Positions 18,544 to 27,268 of a DNA stretch of 64,000 nt are shown piece after piece. Position 1 is the first letter of the stretch. Each line of letters begins with the position of its first letter. A model generated the notes under the pieces. It was given only the letters and a program-made list of their open reading frames with translations. It had not been told where the DNA came from and searched no databases. Both the position numbers and the translations under genes were made by a program. Origin of the DNA: CAVVEQ01 sp963804865 (GTDB taxonomy: Bacteria > Chloroflexota > Anaerolineae > Anaerolineales > Anaerolineaceae); assembly GCA_963804865.1 (NCBI GenBank), contig CAWDSH010000042.1, positions 310,001 to 374,000 of the forward strand. Reading direction: 5' to 3'.

Positions 18544-19200
18544 CTATTCCTTGTTATGGGCGTAATCAAGCACGGTGACCCGCGTCTCGTCCGGGAGTCC
18601 GCTGATCCCGCCGACTTTCAGAGATGGTAAAGTATCGACTTTTTCCTGGCCCATTTCTTTCAAGAACTTGTTTAACGAATCAAGTTTCAAATTGCAGGCC
18701 GGGGTTGCGTAATGCATTGGGATGACAATGTTCGGCTCAAATAAGCTGATGACTTCAGCTGCCTTGGCTGCATTCAGGCAACCCACACCGCCAACCGGGA
18801 CCAATGCAATATAAATAGGTCCGAGATCTTCCACCTCGGTCTGGCTTGGCACTCGGTTCAGATCACCCAGATGCAGGATGGTTATACCGTTGTAATCAAA
18901 GAGGTAAAGCGTGTTGATGGGTTCATCTTCACCCTTTTTGGAATGACCATTGGTTTGGATGCCGGTAATGAACACGCCGCCAATTTCATATTCCCCCGGC
19001 CCTTTGATGATCCGGGGATCCGATTTCACCGCTGGAAGGAAGCTGTGGCTGGGTGACTCATGGCTGACGGTAACGATATCTGCCTTTAATTTCAACGGGT
19101 CATAACCTACATGCCGGTGATCATATGGATCGCAAACTACCGAAGCCATGCCGCGCTCGGAGAGTCGAAAACAGGAATGTCCGTACCAGGTGATTTCCAT
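18544..19200 (-). CDS. MBL-fold metal-dependent hydrolase (UPF0173/UlaG-like)
   Basis: About 218 residues from ATG 19200 (MEITWYGHSCFRLSERG), which follows GGAGG by a few bases; a longer reading to 19314 has no such site. The opening strand and the GHSCFRL motif are typical of the UPF0173/UlaG-like group of metallo-beta-lactamase fold proteins. The usual HxHxDH motif is weak here (VTVSHESPSHS, where the second His and the Asp are altered), as in many members of this Chloroflexota subgroup. A later LHLGDLN and an IPMHY motif are intact. Enzymatic role is unknown. Confidence 0.72.
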   Translation of the reverse strand: MEITWYGHSCFRLSERGMASVVCDPYDHRHVGYDPLKLKADIVTVSHESPSHSFLPAVKSDPRIIKGPGEYEIGGVFITGIQTNGHSKKGEDEPINTLYLFDYNGITILHLGDLNRVPSQTEVEDLGPIYIALVPVGGVGCLNAAKAAEVISLFEPNIVIPMHYATPACNLKLDSLNKFLKEMGQEKVDTLPSLKVGGISGLPDETRVTVLDYAHNKE

Positions 19201-19336
19201 AATCCTCCAAAATCCGCATTGATTATACTTTAGAAGAGATAAAATTTCCCGCGCTGATGGCATCCTTCGTCCCCCAGGTTCCCCGGGAAAAAGAACTCTC
19301 GAGATTATCGCCATAATCGATTAAAATTTGTCCATC

Positions 19337-19840
19337 ATGGATGCCATCGAGCTGTTTCTCAAGCGCCGTAGTATTCGAAGATTTACCGCTGATCCAGTCT
19401 CTGAAGATTTAATTCAACAAATGTTAAGAGCCGCCATGGCAGCGCCCAGCGCGGTCAATAACCGCCCCTGGGAATTCGTGGTCGTTACCGAGCTCTCCGC
19501 CCTGCAGAGTCTAAAAAGGCAATTGCCGTTGGGCCAATACAACGCTCCACTGGCAGTGGTGGTCATTGGTAATCCGGGGAATTCAGTTGGTGAGAGATTC
19601 TGGGTGCAGGATTGCAGCGCGGCAATGGAGAATCTGCTCCTGGCAGCCGTCAACCTGGGGCTTGGAGGGGTTTGGATCGGCATTCATCCCATCGGGACCC
19701 TGGTCAAACGCGTGCGGAGCGAATTGGGCATTCCGGAGAAGGCAACCCCTTTAGGTATCGCGCTGATTGGTTTTCCCGCCGAAAAGAAAAAGTCACGCGA
19801 TCAGTATGATGCGAAGCGAATTCACTGGCAGCGTTATTGA
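19337..19840 (+). CDS. nitroreductase-family FMN protein
   Basis: A 167-residue FMN-binding protein of the nitroreductase fold, starting at ATG 19337 (MDAIELFLKRRSIRRFTADP). The RRSIRRF segment binds the FMN phosphate; AAPSAVNNRPWEFVVV carries the conserved Ser/Asn contacts; and AMENLLLAAVNLGLGGVWIG is the family's dimer-interface helix. Such enzymes reduce nitro groups, quinones or other acceptors with NAD(P)H. It is divergent from the MBL gene, with 136 bases between the start codons. Substrate unknown. Confidence 0.85.
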   Translation: MDAIELFLKRRSIRRFTADPVSEDLIQQMLRAAMAAPSAVNNRPWEFVVVTELSALQSLKRQLPLGQYNAPLAVVVIGNPGNSVGERFWVQDCSAAMENLLLAAVNLGLGGVWIGIHPIGTLVKRVRSELGIPEKATPLGIALIGFPAEKKKSRDQYDAKRIHWQRY

Positions 19841-19895
19841 TCTGCCTGACAATGTCTCTTTATAATTATTTATCGTATGTGAAAGGTTGGTGGAA

Positions 19896-20567
19896 ATGAA
19901 AGCTACGGTTATTCTTGAAGATGCCAAAGTTCATGCGAGAATGGATCTTGCCAGCGAAACGTTCGCAGTACTGAAACCCGGCACAGAGTTGGAGATTGGC
20001 AGGGTTCTGAAGAACGGCAGGGTTCGCTGGGTGGAGGTGGTATTGTCCAATGGTCGCAAAGGTTACATCATTGGCACGACAAAAATATACCCGGTCACGC
20101 CGATAACAATAGTTTCCAGGACCGCCACGGTTTACAAGGAAAAGGATTTTACTTCTGAGGTGAAGGCTGAATTGAAAAAGGGGGATGTTGTCGATCTTTT
20201 GAATGTTTTGAAGATTGAGAAAACCTATTGGTATTTAGTCCGTGTCAAACCGGGCATGGAAGGCTACCTTTCCAGGGATGTAAAGGTCAAACCTGTGGAT
20301 CAGAATCCTCGCGGCTCGGCCCGCAAGCATATATTTCTGGGTCTCTTCTGGCTTCTCGGCGCCGTGGTCATTGTGCGCCTGGCGTCAACAGGCGCGGGCT
20401 ACTCACAACAAATACTCTCAGCAATCCTGCTCCTCGCAGTAGGGGTGATCGAGATCATTTACGGCGCTGTCCGTTACCTCCAGGCCATGGGCGTAAAGAA
20501 ATTGACTGCCAGGGATCCTGATCGCAAGAAGGCAGCGTCAGCGAAGAAGCGTTCGAAACAAAAATAG
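19896..20567 (+). CDS. two SH3-like domains plus C-terminal membrane helices
   Basis: About 223 residues from ATG 19896 (MKATVILEDAKVHARMD). Two SH3b-like repeats span ~1-70 (LKPGTELEIGRVLKNGRVRWVEVVLSNGRKGYI) and ~75-140 (VSRTATVYKEKDFTSEV to EGYLSRDVKV). Two hydrophobic helices follow (IFLGLFWLLGAVVIVRLAST and ILSAILLLAVGVIEIIYGAV), ending in a Lys-rich tail. There is no signal peptide, so the SH3 part may be cytoplasmic and the protein tail-anchored. Function unknown. Confidence 0.62.
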   Translation: MKATVILEDAKVHARMDLASETFAVLKPGTELEIGRVLKNGRVRWVEVVLSNGRKGYIIGTTKIYPVTPITIVSRTATVYKEKDFTSEVKAELKKGDVVDLLNVLKIEKTYWYLVRVKPGMEGYLSRDVKVKPVDQNPRGSARKHIFLGLFWLLGAVVIVRLASTGAGYSQQILSAILLLAVGVIEIIYGAVRYLQAMGVKKLTARDPDRKKAASAKKRSKQK

Positions 20568-20629
20568 GGCGATTTTAGGTAAAAAGGCATAACAATTCTG
20601 CAAGTTATTCTCTGCGGGCATTTCTTTTC

Positions 20630-20658
20630 TTGACACTTTAAAATGCCTGTGCTAAAGT
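20630..20658 (+). promoter_or_regulatory. strong promoter for the roadblock/V4R operon
   Basis: TTGACA (20630-20635) and TAAAGT (20653-20658) with a 17-base spacer, about 65 bases before the TTG start of the roadblock gene. Confidence 0.65.
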
Positions 20659-20724
20659 ATTTGCAGAAACAAAAAGGGATGGATAAAAAAATCATTCTCT
20701 TTTACTTAATTTTGGAGAATTACC

Positions 20725-21102
20725 TTGGCTAAAACTCGCAACCAACGAATTGTGGACCGCCTGCTGGTCCTTCACTCTTCTTCACCGGATATCGTTGCAT
20801 CCGCCGTGGTCAGCGTGGATGGGCTGGCAATCGCTTCAGCCCTGCCGGATGGTGTTGAAGAAGACCGCGTAGCTGCCATGTCGGCTGCCATGCTTTCGCT
20901 GGGTGAGCGCATTGCTGTTGAACTCGGACGCGGCAGTCTGGAACAGGTTTATATCAAAGGATTGCAGGGTTACGTGATCCTGATGTCGGTGGGTGATGAA
21001 GCCGTGCTCACCGGTTTGGCGCAGGAGCAGGCGAAATTGGGGCTTATCTTCCTGGATATGCGCCGCGCAGCCGAGGACCTCAAAAAACTTATAGCTGAAT
21101 AA
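20725..21102 (+). CDS. roadblock/LC7-domain protein
   Basis: A 125-residue single-domain roadblock/LC7 protein, the fold of MglB and other small-GTPase regulators. The TTG start at 20725 follows TTTGGAG by about eight bases; no better start exists. The core pattern IVASAVVSVDGLAIASALP, followed by VAAMSAAMLSLGERIAVELGRG and the strand pair QVYIKGLQGYVILMSVGDEAVLTGLA, is characteristic. No Ras-like MglA gene is in view. The next gene (V4R) starts eight bases after the stop, so the two are an operon and likely act together. Cytoplasmic. Confidence 0.85.
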   Translation: MAKTRNQRIVDRLLVLHSSSPDIVASAVVSVDGLAIASALPDGVEEDRVAAMSAAMLSLGERIAVELGRGSLEQVYIKGLQGYVILMSVGDEAVLTGLAQEQAKLGLIFLDMRRAAEDLKKLIAE

Positions 21103-21110
21103 AGGTATAA

Positions 21111-21743
21111 ATGGACCGCATCGAGAAGAGCGGCTTTTTTCTCCCCAATCATGTCGTCCTGCTTGCGCTGAATGCGTTGGAGGATGTCACCGGGAGGAAT
21201 GCGGTCAAGGCAGTGCTCAACCTGGTGGGATTATCAGGGTTGATCGATCACTATCCTCCTACAACTCTTGAGAAGGAATTTGATTTTGCCGATTTCTCCA
21301 CCATATTTGGCGGACTGACGGATCTCTATGGACCACGCGGCAGCCATGCGCTCTCGGTAAGGGCTGGGAAGCAGATCTTCATGGAAGGACTGGGAACATT
21401 TGAAGGTATAGAAGGACTCGCCAGTTTCAACCCCGAAAGGCTGAACCAGATGCAGCGGATGGTGGCCGGGATCAATCTCGTCGCTGATTTTTTCAATGCT
21501 GTCAGCGATCAGGTAACCGTGGTAACGGACCGGGGAGATGATCTGATATTCAGCGTTCACCGCTGCCCCGTCTGCTGGGGCAGGCAGCTTGCCCAGACGG
21601 AATGTTACCTGATTCGTGGATTGCTGCTGGAAGCATCCCGCTGGTTTACGAACGGCGGTGTTTATTCGGTTGTCGAAACAGAATGCGCGGCAAGGGGTGA
21701 TCGGCTCTGCGAATTCACCATCTCGAAGACCCCGGTTGAATGA
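21111..21743 (+). CDS. V4R-domain protein
   Basis: A 210-residue protein with a V4R (4-vinyl reductase) domain, a small-molecule-binding fold. The C-terminal half carries the domain's Cys-rich end: HRCPVCWGRQL, then ECAARGDRLCEFTI, the usual CxxC plus (A/G)xGDxxCxF signature for possible metal binding. The N-terminal half (residues 1-110) has no known motif. It lies eight bases after a roadblock gene; roadblock and V4R pairs recur in bacteria and archaea, suggesting a sensory module. Ligand unknown. Confidence 0.8.
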   Translation: MDRIEKSGFFLPNHVVLLALNALEDVTGRNAVKAVLNLVGLSGLIDHYPPTTLEKEFDFADFSTIFGGLTDLYGPRGSHALSVRAGKQIFMEGLGTFEGIEGLASFNPERLNQMQRMVAGINLVADFFNAVSDQVTVVTDRGDDLIFSVHRCPVCWGRQLAQTECYLIRGLLLEASRWFTNGGVYSVVETECAARGDRLCEFTISKTPVE

Positions 21744-21767
21744 CCGATTTTTTCAAGAGCGTAAATA

Positions 21768-22499
21768 TTGAAAACCTGGATAATCATCCCAACTTACAAC
21801 GAGATCGAAAACCTTCCGAAACTCGTTTCAGTACTCTTCAAGCTGCCGATTGAAGATCTCACCTTGCTGGTGGTGGATGATAACAGCCCGGATGGCACTG
21901 GGCAGCTTGCAGACCAGCTCGGAACGGAGATGCATTCCAGGGTCAGGTGCCTGCACCGCCCGGGGAAGATGGGGCTGGGTTCGGCATACATCCAGGGATT
22001 TCAATATGCCCTTGCTGAAGGCGCTGAAGCACTCTGCCAGATGGACGCGGATTTTTCACATCCCCCTGAGAAAGTACTCGAATTGATCGAAGCTTTGAAA
22101 TCATGCGACCTGGCGATCGGATCCCGCTATGTGCCTGGTGGTGGACTCGATAAGGATTGGCCTTTTTGGCGTAAAGCTCTCTCCGGATTTGGCAATTTCT
22201 ACGCGCGTACCATCCTGGGGATGCCGATTCGGGATGTGACCGGGGGATTCCGCATGTGGCGTAACAGCACCCTGCAGAAAATGCCCCTGGAAAGGGTCAA
22301 ATCCAACGGTTATATTTTCCAGGTGGAAATGGCGTATATTGCCAGGAAGCTGGGATATTCATTCAAGGAAATACCGATCTATTTTGCTGACCGGCGTTGG
22401 GGTAAATCCAAGATGTCCTTCCGCATCCAGGTCGAGGCGGCCATACGAACCTGGCAGCTGCCGGGTGTGTACCGCGACCTGAAACGCATCAAGACCTGA
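21768..22499 (+). CDS. polyprenol-phosphate mannosyltransferase (Dpm1-like, GT2)
   Basis: A 243-residue GT2 glycosyltransferase close to dolichol-phosphate mannose synthase. The TTG start at 21768 reads MKTWIIIPTYNEIENLPKL. Motifs are the nucleotide site VVDDNSPDGTG, the DxD at QMDADFSHPPE, and the Dpm1 signatures GSRYVPGGG and DVTGGFRMW, with a final RRWGKSKMSF near residue 215. There is no C-terminal membrane domain, so this is the soluble type. The product, a polyprenyl-phosphate sugar, could supply the GT39-type enzyme at 2.2 kb (inference). It is convergent with ksgA, with zero bases between the stop codons. Confidence 0.88.
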   Translation: MKTWIIIPTYNEIENLPKLVSVLFKLPIEDLTLLVVDDNSPDGTGQLADQLGTEMHSRVRCLHRPGKMGLGSAYIQGFQYALAEGAEALCQMDADFSHPPEKVLELIEALKSCDLAIGSRYVPGGGLDKDWPFWRKALSGFGNFYARTILGMPIRDVTGGFRMWRNSTLQKMPLERVKSNGYIFQVEMAYIARKLGYSFKEIPIYFADRRWGKSKMSFRIQVEAAIRTWQLPGVYRDLKRIKT

Positions 22500-23342
22500 T
22501 CAATTCTTCCGGAATTCCAAATATCGGTCTGTTAATATGCCCCATTCTTCAAGGGTGAGTGTTTCTGCGCGCCGCATGGGATCAATGGAAGCTGCGGTCA
22601 ATAATGGTCCGCTTTCACTTGTTTTCAATCCGCTGGAACCCGCCAGGGAATTACGCAGGGTTTTTCGCTTTTGTGAGAAAGCAGTCTTTGCCAGTCTGAA
22701 GAAAGTATCTAGTTTACTCGTTTCGATGAGAGGCTTGGAATGAAGGTCCACCCGGATGACGGAGGAATCAACGTCCGGTTCGGGGGTAAATGCCGCTGAT
22801 GGAATATTGAACATGATCTCCGGATGGCCAAAAACCTGAACACTCAAAGCCAGCAAATTCATCTTTCCGGGTAAAGCACAAATACGTTCACCGACTTCTG
22901 TTTGTACAGTGAGAACGATCCTCCGGGGTTTTATCTTCGCCTCGAGCAGGTGGCGGATGATGGCTGAGGTGATGTAATAGGGGATATTTGCCACAACCAG
23001 GTAATCCCTGGTCAGCCCGAGATCTTCCGGTTGGAGTTTGAGTATATCCCCTTCGATGATTTCAACATTTTCATGTCCTGCCAGGACCTGCTCAAGCAGG
23101 GGGATCATACGGCTGTCGATTTCGATGGCGCAGACCCGATTGGCTTTCAGTGCCAGGTGACGGGTGAGACTGCCCAGCCCGGCGCCGACCTCCATCACTT
23201 CATCTCCGGGTTCGATACCCGCTGTTTCCACAATTTTCTTTAAAGCATTTTCATCGCGCAGGAAATTCTGACCCAAACCCTTCTTGGCTCGGAATCCAGT
23301 CGCGCGCAGCAGATTTTGAATATCCAGTCGCGGGAGACTCAT
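22500..23342 (-). CDS. rsmA: 16S rRNA adenine-N6,N6-dimethyltransferase
   Basis: A 280-residue KsgA/RsmA that dimethylates two adjacent adenines in the 3' hairpin of 16S rRNA during small-subunit assembly. Family features are KKGLGQNFLRDENAL, the SAM loop VMEVGAGLGSLTRHLA, the catalytic VVANIPYYITSAIIRHLL (NIPY motif) and the C-terminal FSQKRKTLRNSL. The ATG at 23342 overlaps the stop of the upstream YabE-like gene (ATGA), a common ksgA-neighbour arrangement. Length normal. Confidence 0.94.
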   Translation of the reverse strand: MSLPRLDIQNLLRATGFRAKKGLGQNFLRDENALKKIVETAGIEPGDEVMEVGAGLGSLTRHLALKANRVCAIEIDSRMIPLLEQVLAGHENVEIIEGDILKLQPEDLGLTRDYLVVANIPYYITSAIIRHLLEAKIKPRRIVLTVQTEVGERICALPGKMNLLALSVQVFGHPEIMFNIPSAAFTPEPDVDSSVIRVDLHSKPLIETSKLDTFFRLAKTAFSQKRKTLRNSLAGSSGLKTSESGPLLTAASIDPMRRAETLTLEEWGILTDRYLEFRKN

Positions 23343-24724
23343 GGCAGGATCCAGGGGATGCTGGGGGGGACAGGGGTTAGGAAGTAGATGGTCAAATACT
23401 GAGACCAGGGCACATAAGCGTCATCAGTATAAGCAAGGTCGATCCAGTAACGGTCCGGGAAACCCCCGCCGATGTCGCCAACCGCTCCCACGCCGTATCC
23501 GGGAACGTAAAGTTTTTGTCCGACCATCCAGCTGTACCAGGCACGCGTCACGCCGATTGTTCCCTGCGAGACGGGCATGCCCGACGAAGTACCGTTAAGA
23601 CACTGGCTGACCCCTGACCGGCAGGGCGAATAGGAGGTCACATATACGTTGACCGCGCGCCAGTATTCGATCGGTCCGTTGGGGGTATCCATGGTGCGGA
23701 TCTCCACCTTGGTGCCGTAACCCAATTGCTCGGCAACAGGTTCCTGGACAGTCCATTCAGCATCTTTCGCCTGGGAAACTTCCTCGCCGTCTTCATAGCG
23801 GATACGCGTACGTTCGGCTTTGATACCGTATTGCCCTGCTGTAACCACGCTGCGGCGATCGAGCTCGGTCTCCGGGTCCTCGATAAATTTTGTGGTGTAG
23901 GGGATGAATGACTCAGATAGTGCGACTTTTTCAGTCACCCGCACAATGCGAATACTGCCGTCAACGGGTAATAATTCATTTTCACCAGGGATGCTGTAAT
24001 CCAGGTTTTGCAGCGGATACCCGGCTTGAGCCAGGGCTTCACCGATGGTCGGACCGGCAGCGCTGATTTTGATCTGCTGATCTTGGTGCTGATCACGATA
24101 TCCCTGGCGCGCAATAGGTCAATGGTCAGGGCACCTGTAATGGGCGTATCCCACGGCAGGGAAGGCTGGTCTGCCTTCGTTAGCGCGTACCCTTGTTCAA
24201 GCAGGGCTTCGATCAGGGTCGGAGCACTGGAATAAAAAGTGGTGGATATGCCTTGCTCGTTGATGGTGATCGGGAATGCTTTGCGGATTTGCAGCGTGAT
24301 GCTATCGCCGGCGGTGATCGGCGTTTTGGCATTGATCACCAGTCCATTCTGCAAGGATGCTGTCCTTAGGGAAAAGCAGGATCCCGGCTGCGAGGGCAAG
24401 GTTTCCTGGTATGCGCTCTGTGCTCTTAACTTTGAGCTGTGTGCTGCCAGGGTTGATGATCAGGTCGATGTCCCGCAAATGATCCAGTTTGATCAGAGTG
24501 CGCGAATTTGCCAACGAGAATGCTGCCGGTTGCAGGCGGTCATCTACCGAATATTCGACTCCCGCTGAGCGCAGCACGCTGCCGGTGGTTATTGCGCTGG
24601 ACTGTACCTGCATGGGCGAACCATCCACCTGCAGGTTAAAAGTACGGCGATTACCCAGCAGGAAGAGAAGAGATCCTGTCACGATCAGCCCAATGGAGAT
24701 CCAGGGCCACCATTTCTTGAACAT
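23339..24724 (-). CDS. YabE/Rpf-like cell-wall protein: DUF348 repeats, G5 and 3D domains (two frame breaks)
   Basis: From ATG 24724 a membrane anchor (KWWPWISIGLIVTGSLLFLLG) precedes three DUF348 repeats (around QVQSSAITTGSVLRSAGV, TFYSSAPTLIEALLEQGY and ISAAGPTIGEALAQAGY), a G5 domain (VALSESFIPYTTKFIEDP) and a C-terminal 3D domain with its Asp residues (GDIGGGF, YWIDLAYTDDAY). Homologues are cell-wall hydrolases or Rpf-like factors. The frame breaks twice: one extra base at 24353-24354 and one missing base near 24082. Repair gives 461 residues. It overlaps the ksgA start by four bases. Confidence 0.78.
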
Positions 24725-24853
24725 GTCACAATAATTCTAACAGACAAGGCTCTTGCATGGGAGCGGGGAGAAATCAAGAGTATGAGTTGGAATCATAGGT
24801 GTATTTACATTTACGGGTTAATAATTGGTGGTTGTATTTTAATTAAAACGACG

Positions 24854-24976
24854 TATACTGAAATTACCTGAAGTGTTCCTGCTATTGGAGCGCAACAGGG
24901 TAAGGTAAGTCACGGCGCGGCGAAAATGGTGTTATGCCGTGAATAAAACTCCTGAGATCCTTCAGGAGTTTTATTT
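24854..24976 (+). ncRNA. candidate small RNA with terminator
   Basis: No ORF explains this stretch. A TATACT (24854-24859) preceded by TTGTAT (24833-24838, 15-base spacer) could start a transcript. A CACGGC/GCCGTG stem (24911-24916 with 24936-24941) lies just before the perfect 14-base terminator inverted repeat at 24942-24975. The family is not recognised; it resembles no RNA class I know. Confidence 0.3.
24942..24975. terminator. bidirectional terminator
   Basis: AATAAAACTCCTGA (24942-24955) and TCAGGAGTTTTATT (24962-24975) form a perfect 14-base stem with a six-base loop and A/T runs on both sides. It can end transcripts from either direction, including the tRNA-Phe transcript on the minus strand. 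Confidence 0.75.
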
Positions 24977-24986
24977 TAAAAGAAAA

Positions 24987-25007
24987 CCACCTCCGGTGTG
25001 GAGGTGG
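24987..25007 (-). terminator. hairpin directly downstream of tRNA-Phe
   Basis: CCACCTCC (24987-24994) and GGAGGTGG (25000-25007) with a five-base loop lie three bases beyond the tRNA 3' end and are followed, in the tRNA direction, by TTTTCTTTT. This is a likely first terminator for the tRNA, ahead of the second hairpin at 24942-24975. Confidence 0.65.
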
Positions 25008-25009
25008 AG

Positions 25010-25082
25010 TGCCGAGAGTCAGAATCGAACTGACGACACCGCAATTTTCAGTCGCGTGCTCTACCAACTGAGCTATCTCGGC
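25010..25082 (-). tRNA. tRNA-Phe (anticodon GAA)
   Basis: Seventy-three bases fold as a standard cloverleaf: acceptor GCCGAGA with TCTCGGC, D arm GCTC/GAGC, anticodon stem CGCGA/TTGCG with loop CTGAAAA (anticodon GAA), T arm GTCAG-TTCGATT-CTGAC, discriminator A. CCA is not encoded. Confidence 0.96.
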
Positions 25083-25148
25083 CTGTGCGCATGATTTTAA
25101 CCGCTCGCCCCAACCGTGTCAAGGCAATCGCTCGCCGGGGAAGAAATC

Positions 25149-26393
25149 CTAAGTTTTCGCTTCCGTGGTCTTAATGAATCTTAGAAGCAGCAAGCTCAAC
25201 AGGGTGCAGACTGCGGCGAAGATGAAGATTGCCTTATAGCCGTTAAACATCCCTGGCGCAGCGTTGTTGAGCAGGTCGATCACCGGACCTTCCAACCTGG
25301 CAAGGGCACCCGAACCCGCGGTGGCGATGTTGGTCAAGCCCAGGAACTTTCCGCTTTCTTCGGGCGGGGCGAGTTTATTTGCCAGTGCCCAATTGGCGGT
25401 TAAAAAAATGCCCATCCCGGCTCCCACAATGCCGCCGAAAATGGTCAGCATGTTCATGTTTTTTACCAGCAGGATCAGCAGGCAGCCCGCTGCCGTCAGG
25501 ATACCGGCGATGATGGTCATGATCTTTGAGCCGAATTTATCCGTCAACCATCCTCCCGCCAGCGCGCAGAGCACCAATCCGACCGCCAGGGTTGCCATCA
25601 GGTCACCGGTCGCCTTGACTGGGTTGGGCACTTGCAGTACGTCGCGGATATAATACTGCGCGAAAGTTTGCACGCCGAAGATCCCGATCAGGAAGAGGAA
25701 ACGCTGGGCAATCATCCAAACGTACGAACGGTTTGCTTTCAGATCGATCTTGAGGAGCTCGCGCAGAGGGGTTGTCGTGGCTCTTCTATCAGTTGAGATG
25801 GAGGATTTTTCCCGCGAACCAATTAAAGTGATCAACCCTGAAAGGATCAATCCACCGATCACCACCAGCATCACCAGCGAAAGATTCTCATTTTGCGGTC
25901 CGAGAAGGTTGCCTGCCACCAGCGAGGCAATGATTAACCCGCTCATATCCAGGAAGGTCTTCAATCCGCTCGCGGAACCCACTTGATCTTCGGGGACAAG
26001 ATCGGGAAGCAATCCCTGCAGGGGACCATGCGCAATGTTCGAGCTGAGCTGTAGCCCCAGATAACCGATAAACACCCAGACCAATCCACCCGCCCAACCC
26101 AGAATGACCAGGAAAACCAGGTCGAAAAGTGACCCAAACAGGATCAAGGGACGCCGCTTTCCCCAGCGGGAGCGCCATCCGTCACTGATCGCGCCGCTGA
26201 TCGGTTGGATGATCATGGCCAGGATCAGCCCCACAAAGGTAAGCAGCCCGAGATAGGTGTTCTTCTGGGTTTCAGGCACCAGTTTGATCAGGATGGCAGG
26301 TAGGATAAGTGGGTGCAGCGCGTTCCACATGAACGATAGTCCCACCCAGTAAGCGTTGATGACGATCAGTTTGCCAAATGAAGCTTTTCGCAT
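25149..26393 (-). CDS. MFS transporter
   Basis: About 414 residues with twelve predicted helices. The conserved loop between helices 2 and 3 reads GAISDGWRSRWGKRRPLI, the RxGRR-type A-motif of major facilitators, and the layout resembles the sugar/cation symporter-like GPH branch. The start ATG 26393 (MRKASFGKLIVINAYW) follows GGAGGAG and lies two bases after the stop of the upstream acyltransferase gene; a longer reading to 26453 would overlap that gene. Substrate is not predictable; the coupling suggests a lipid or envelope link (inference). Confidence 0.8.
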   Translation of the reverse strand: MRKASFGKLIVINAYWVGLSFMWNALHPLILPAILIKLVPETQKNTYLGLLTFVGLILAMIIQPISGAISDGWRSRWGKRRPLILFGSLFDLVFLVILGWAGGLVWVFIGYLGLQLSSNIAHGPLQGLLPDLVPEDQVGSASGLKTFLDMSGLIIASLVAGNLLGPQNENLSLVMLVVIGGLILSGLITLIGSREKSSISTDRRATTTPLRELLKIDLKANRSYVWMIAQRFLFLIGIFGVQTFAQYYIRDVLQVPNPVKATGDLMATLAVGLVLCALAGGWLTDKFGSKIMTIIAGILTAAGCLLILLVKNMNMLTIFGGIVGAGMGIFLTANWALANKLAPPEESGKFLGLTNIATAGSGALARLEGPVIDLLNNAAPGMFNGYKAIFIFAAVCTLLSLLLLRFIKTTEAKT

Positions 26394-26394
26394 C

Positions 26395-27162
26395 TCATTC
26401 TCCTCCAGTGAACTCATATTCTCCCCGAAGATGGGGAGGTAGCAAACGGGCAATGGCGGTCATGATTTTGAGATTGACCTTTTCGTCAAGATGATGTTTC
26501 TCGATATTCTTTTCTTTTTTGAGCGCGAACGGTTCCCCGATATTCAAGATCAGGGTGCCTTTCTCTTCAAAAACACCAACCGGTAAAACAAGAAATCCCA
26601 GGCGGCTAAACTCGAGAATGAACCTGCCAAAACCTTCAGCAGGCTCTCCCAGCACACCTCCTGGAAAGTCACGGCCTTCAGGGGCAAAAGCAAAGGACAT
26701 GTCTGGATTGGCGCGCGCGAGTTGGAATATTTCACGTAGCGACAGGGAGCGGTTCAACGAATCCGCTTCCTCTTTGGGCATGGGTGGCATCAGGGTGAAA
26801 TCATACACCTCCGCGATCATGGCAAGGATTCTCTCGCTTAAAAAGCGCAATATCCTTCGCAAGGGATGCCCTGAAAAAGTCCATGCGCTTGTCATGGTCC
26901 AATGGATTTGCTGTGGGATAGCTGCACTGAGCGTAATTGCTATCCATAATGCCGAGAATCCGGGAGCGGAAAAATGGTTGACACAATACAAGTATCTCCC
27001 CGGAGATTGGCAGCGCTCAGAATGGATGACATGTAACCTGAATTTTGGTCTGTAAACCAGGTTACAGGCATCCAGGCGGAAGGATCGTTTCTGGTGTGTG
27101 AGGCCGGAGAATAAAACCTTAAAGATATAACTTACAGGGAGCGGGTATCTTTGATTTAACAT
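26395..27162 (-). CDS. PlsC-like acyltransferase with altered active-site box
   Basis: A 255-residue protein with the lysophosphatidate acyltransferase fold: the YLYCVNHFSAPGFSALW segment sits where NHx4D normally lies, and FAFAPEGRDFPGG matches the FPEGT/R box (motif III). The catalytic His is present, but the Asp of Hx4D is replaced by Gly (HFSAPG). It may use another residue or be a pseudo-enzyme. There are few strong membrane helices (one near residue 75). It is followed without gap by the MFS gene. Likely membrane-associated lipid modification, by fold only. Confidence 0.65.
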   Translation of the reverse strand: MLNQRYPLPVSYIFKVLFSGLTHQKRSFRLDACNLVYRPKFRLHVIHSERCQSPGRYLYCVNHFSAPGFSALWIAITLSAAIPQQIHWTMTSAWTFSGHPLRRILRFLSERILAMIAEVYDFTLMPPMPKEEADSLNRSLSLREIFQLARANPDMSFAFAPEGRDFPGGVLGEPAEGFGRFILEFSRLGFLVLPVGVFEEKGTLILNIGEPFALKKEKNIEKHHLDEKVNLKIMTAIARLLPPHLRGEYEFTGGE

Positions 27163-27268
27163 GGCAAGAATGTCTTTATCCTATCCGGGAATTTAAAAGA
27201 GTCAAGCGAGGTTAAAATCCGATGTGATATACTAAAATCACTTTTTTCGCCTTTTGGAGGATGAACTT

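Noticed and set aside
19846..19866. CTGACA with TATAAT upstream of the SH3-domain gene as a promoter
   Set aside because: The spacer is only nine bases, too short for a sigma-70 promoter.
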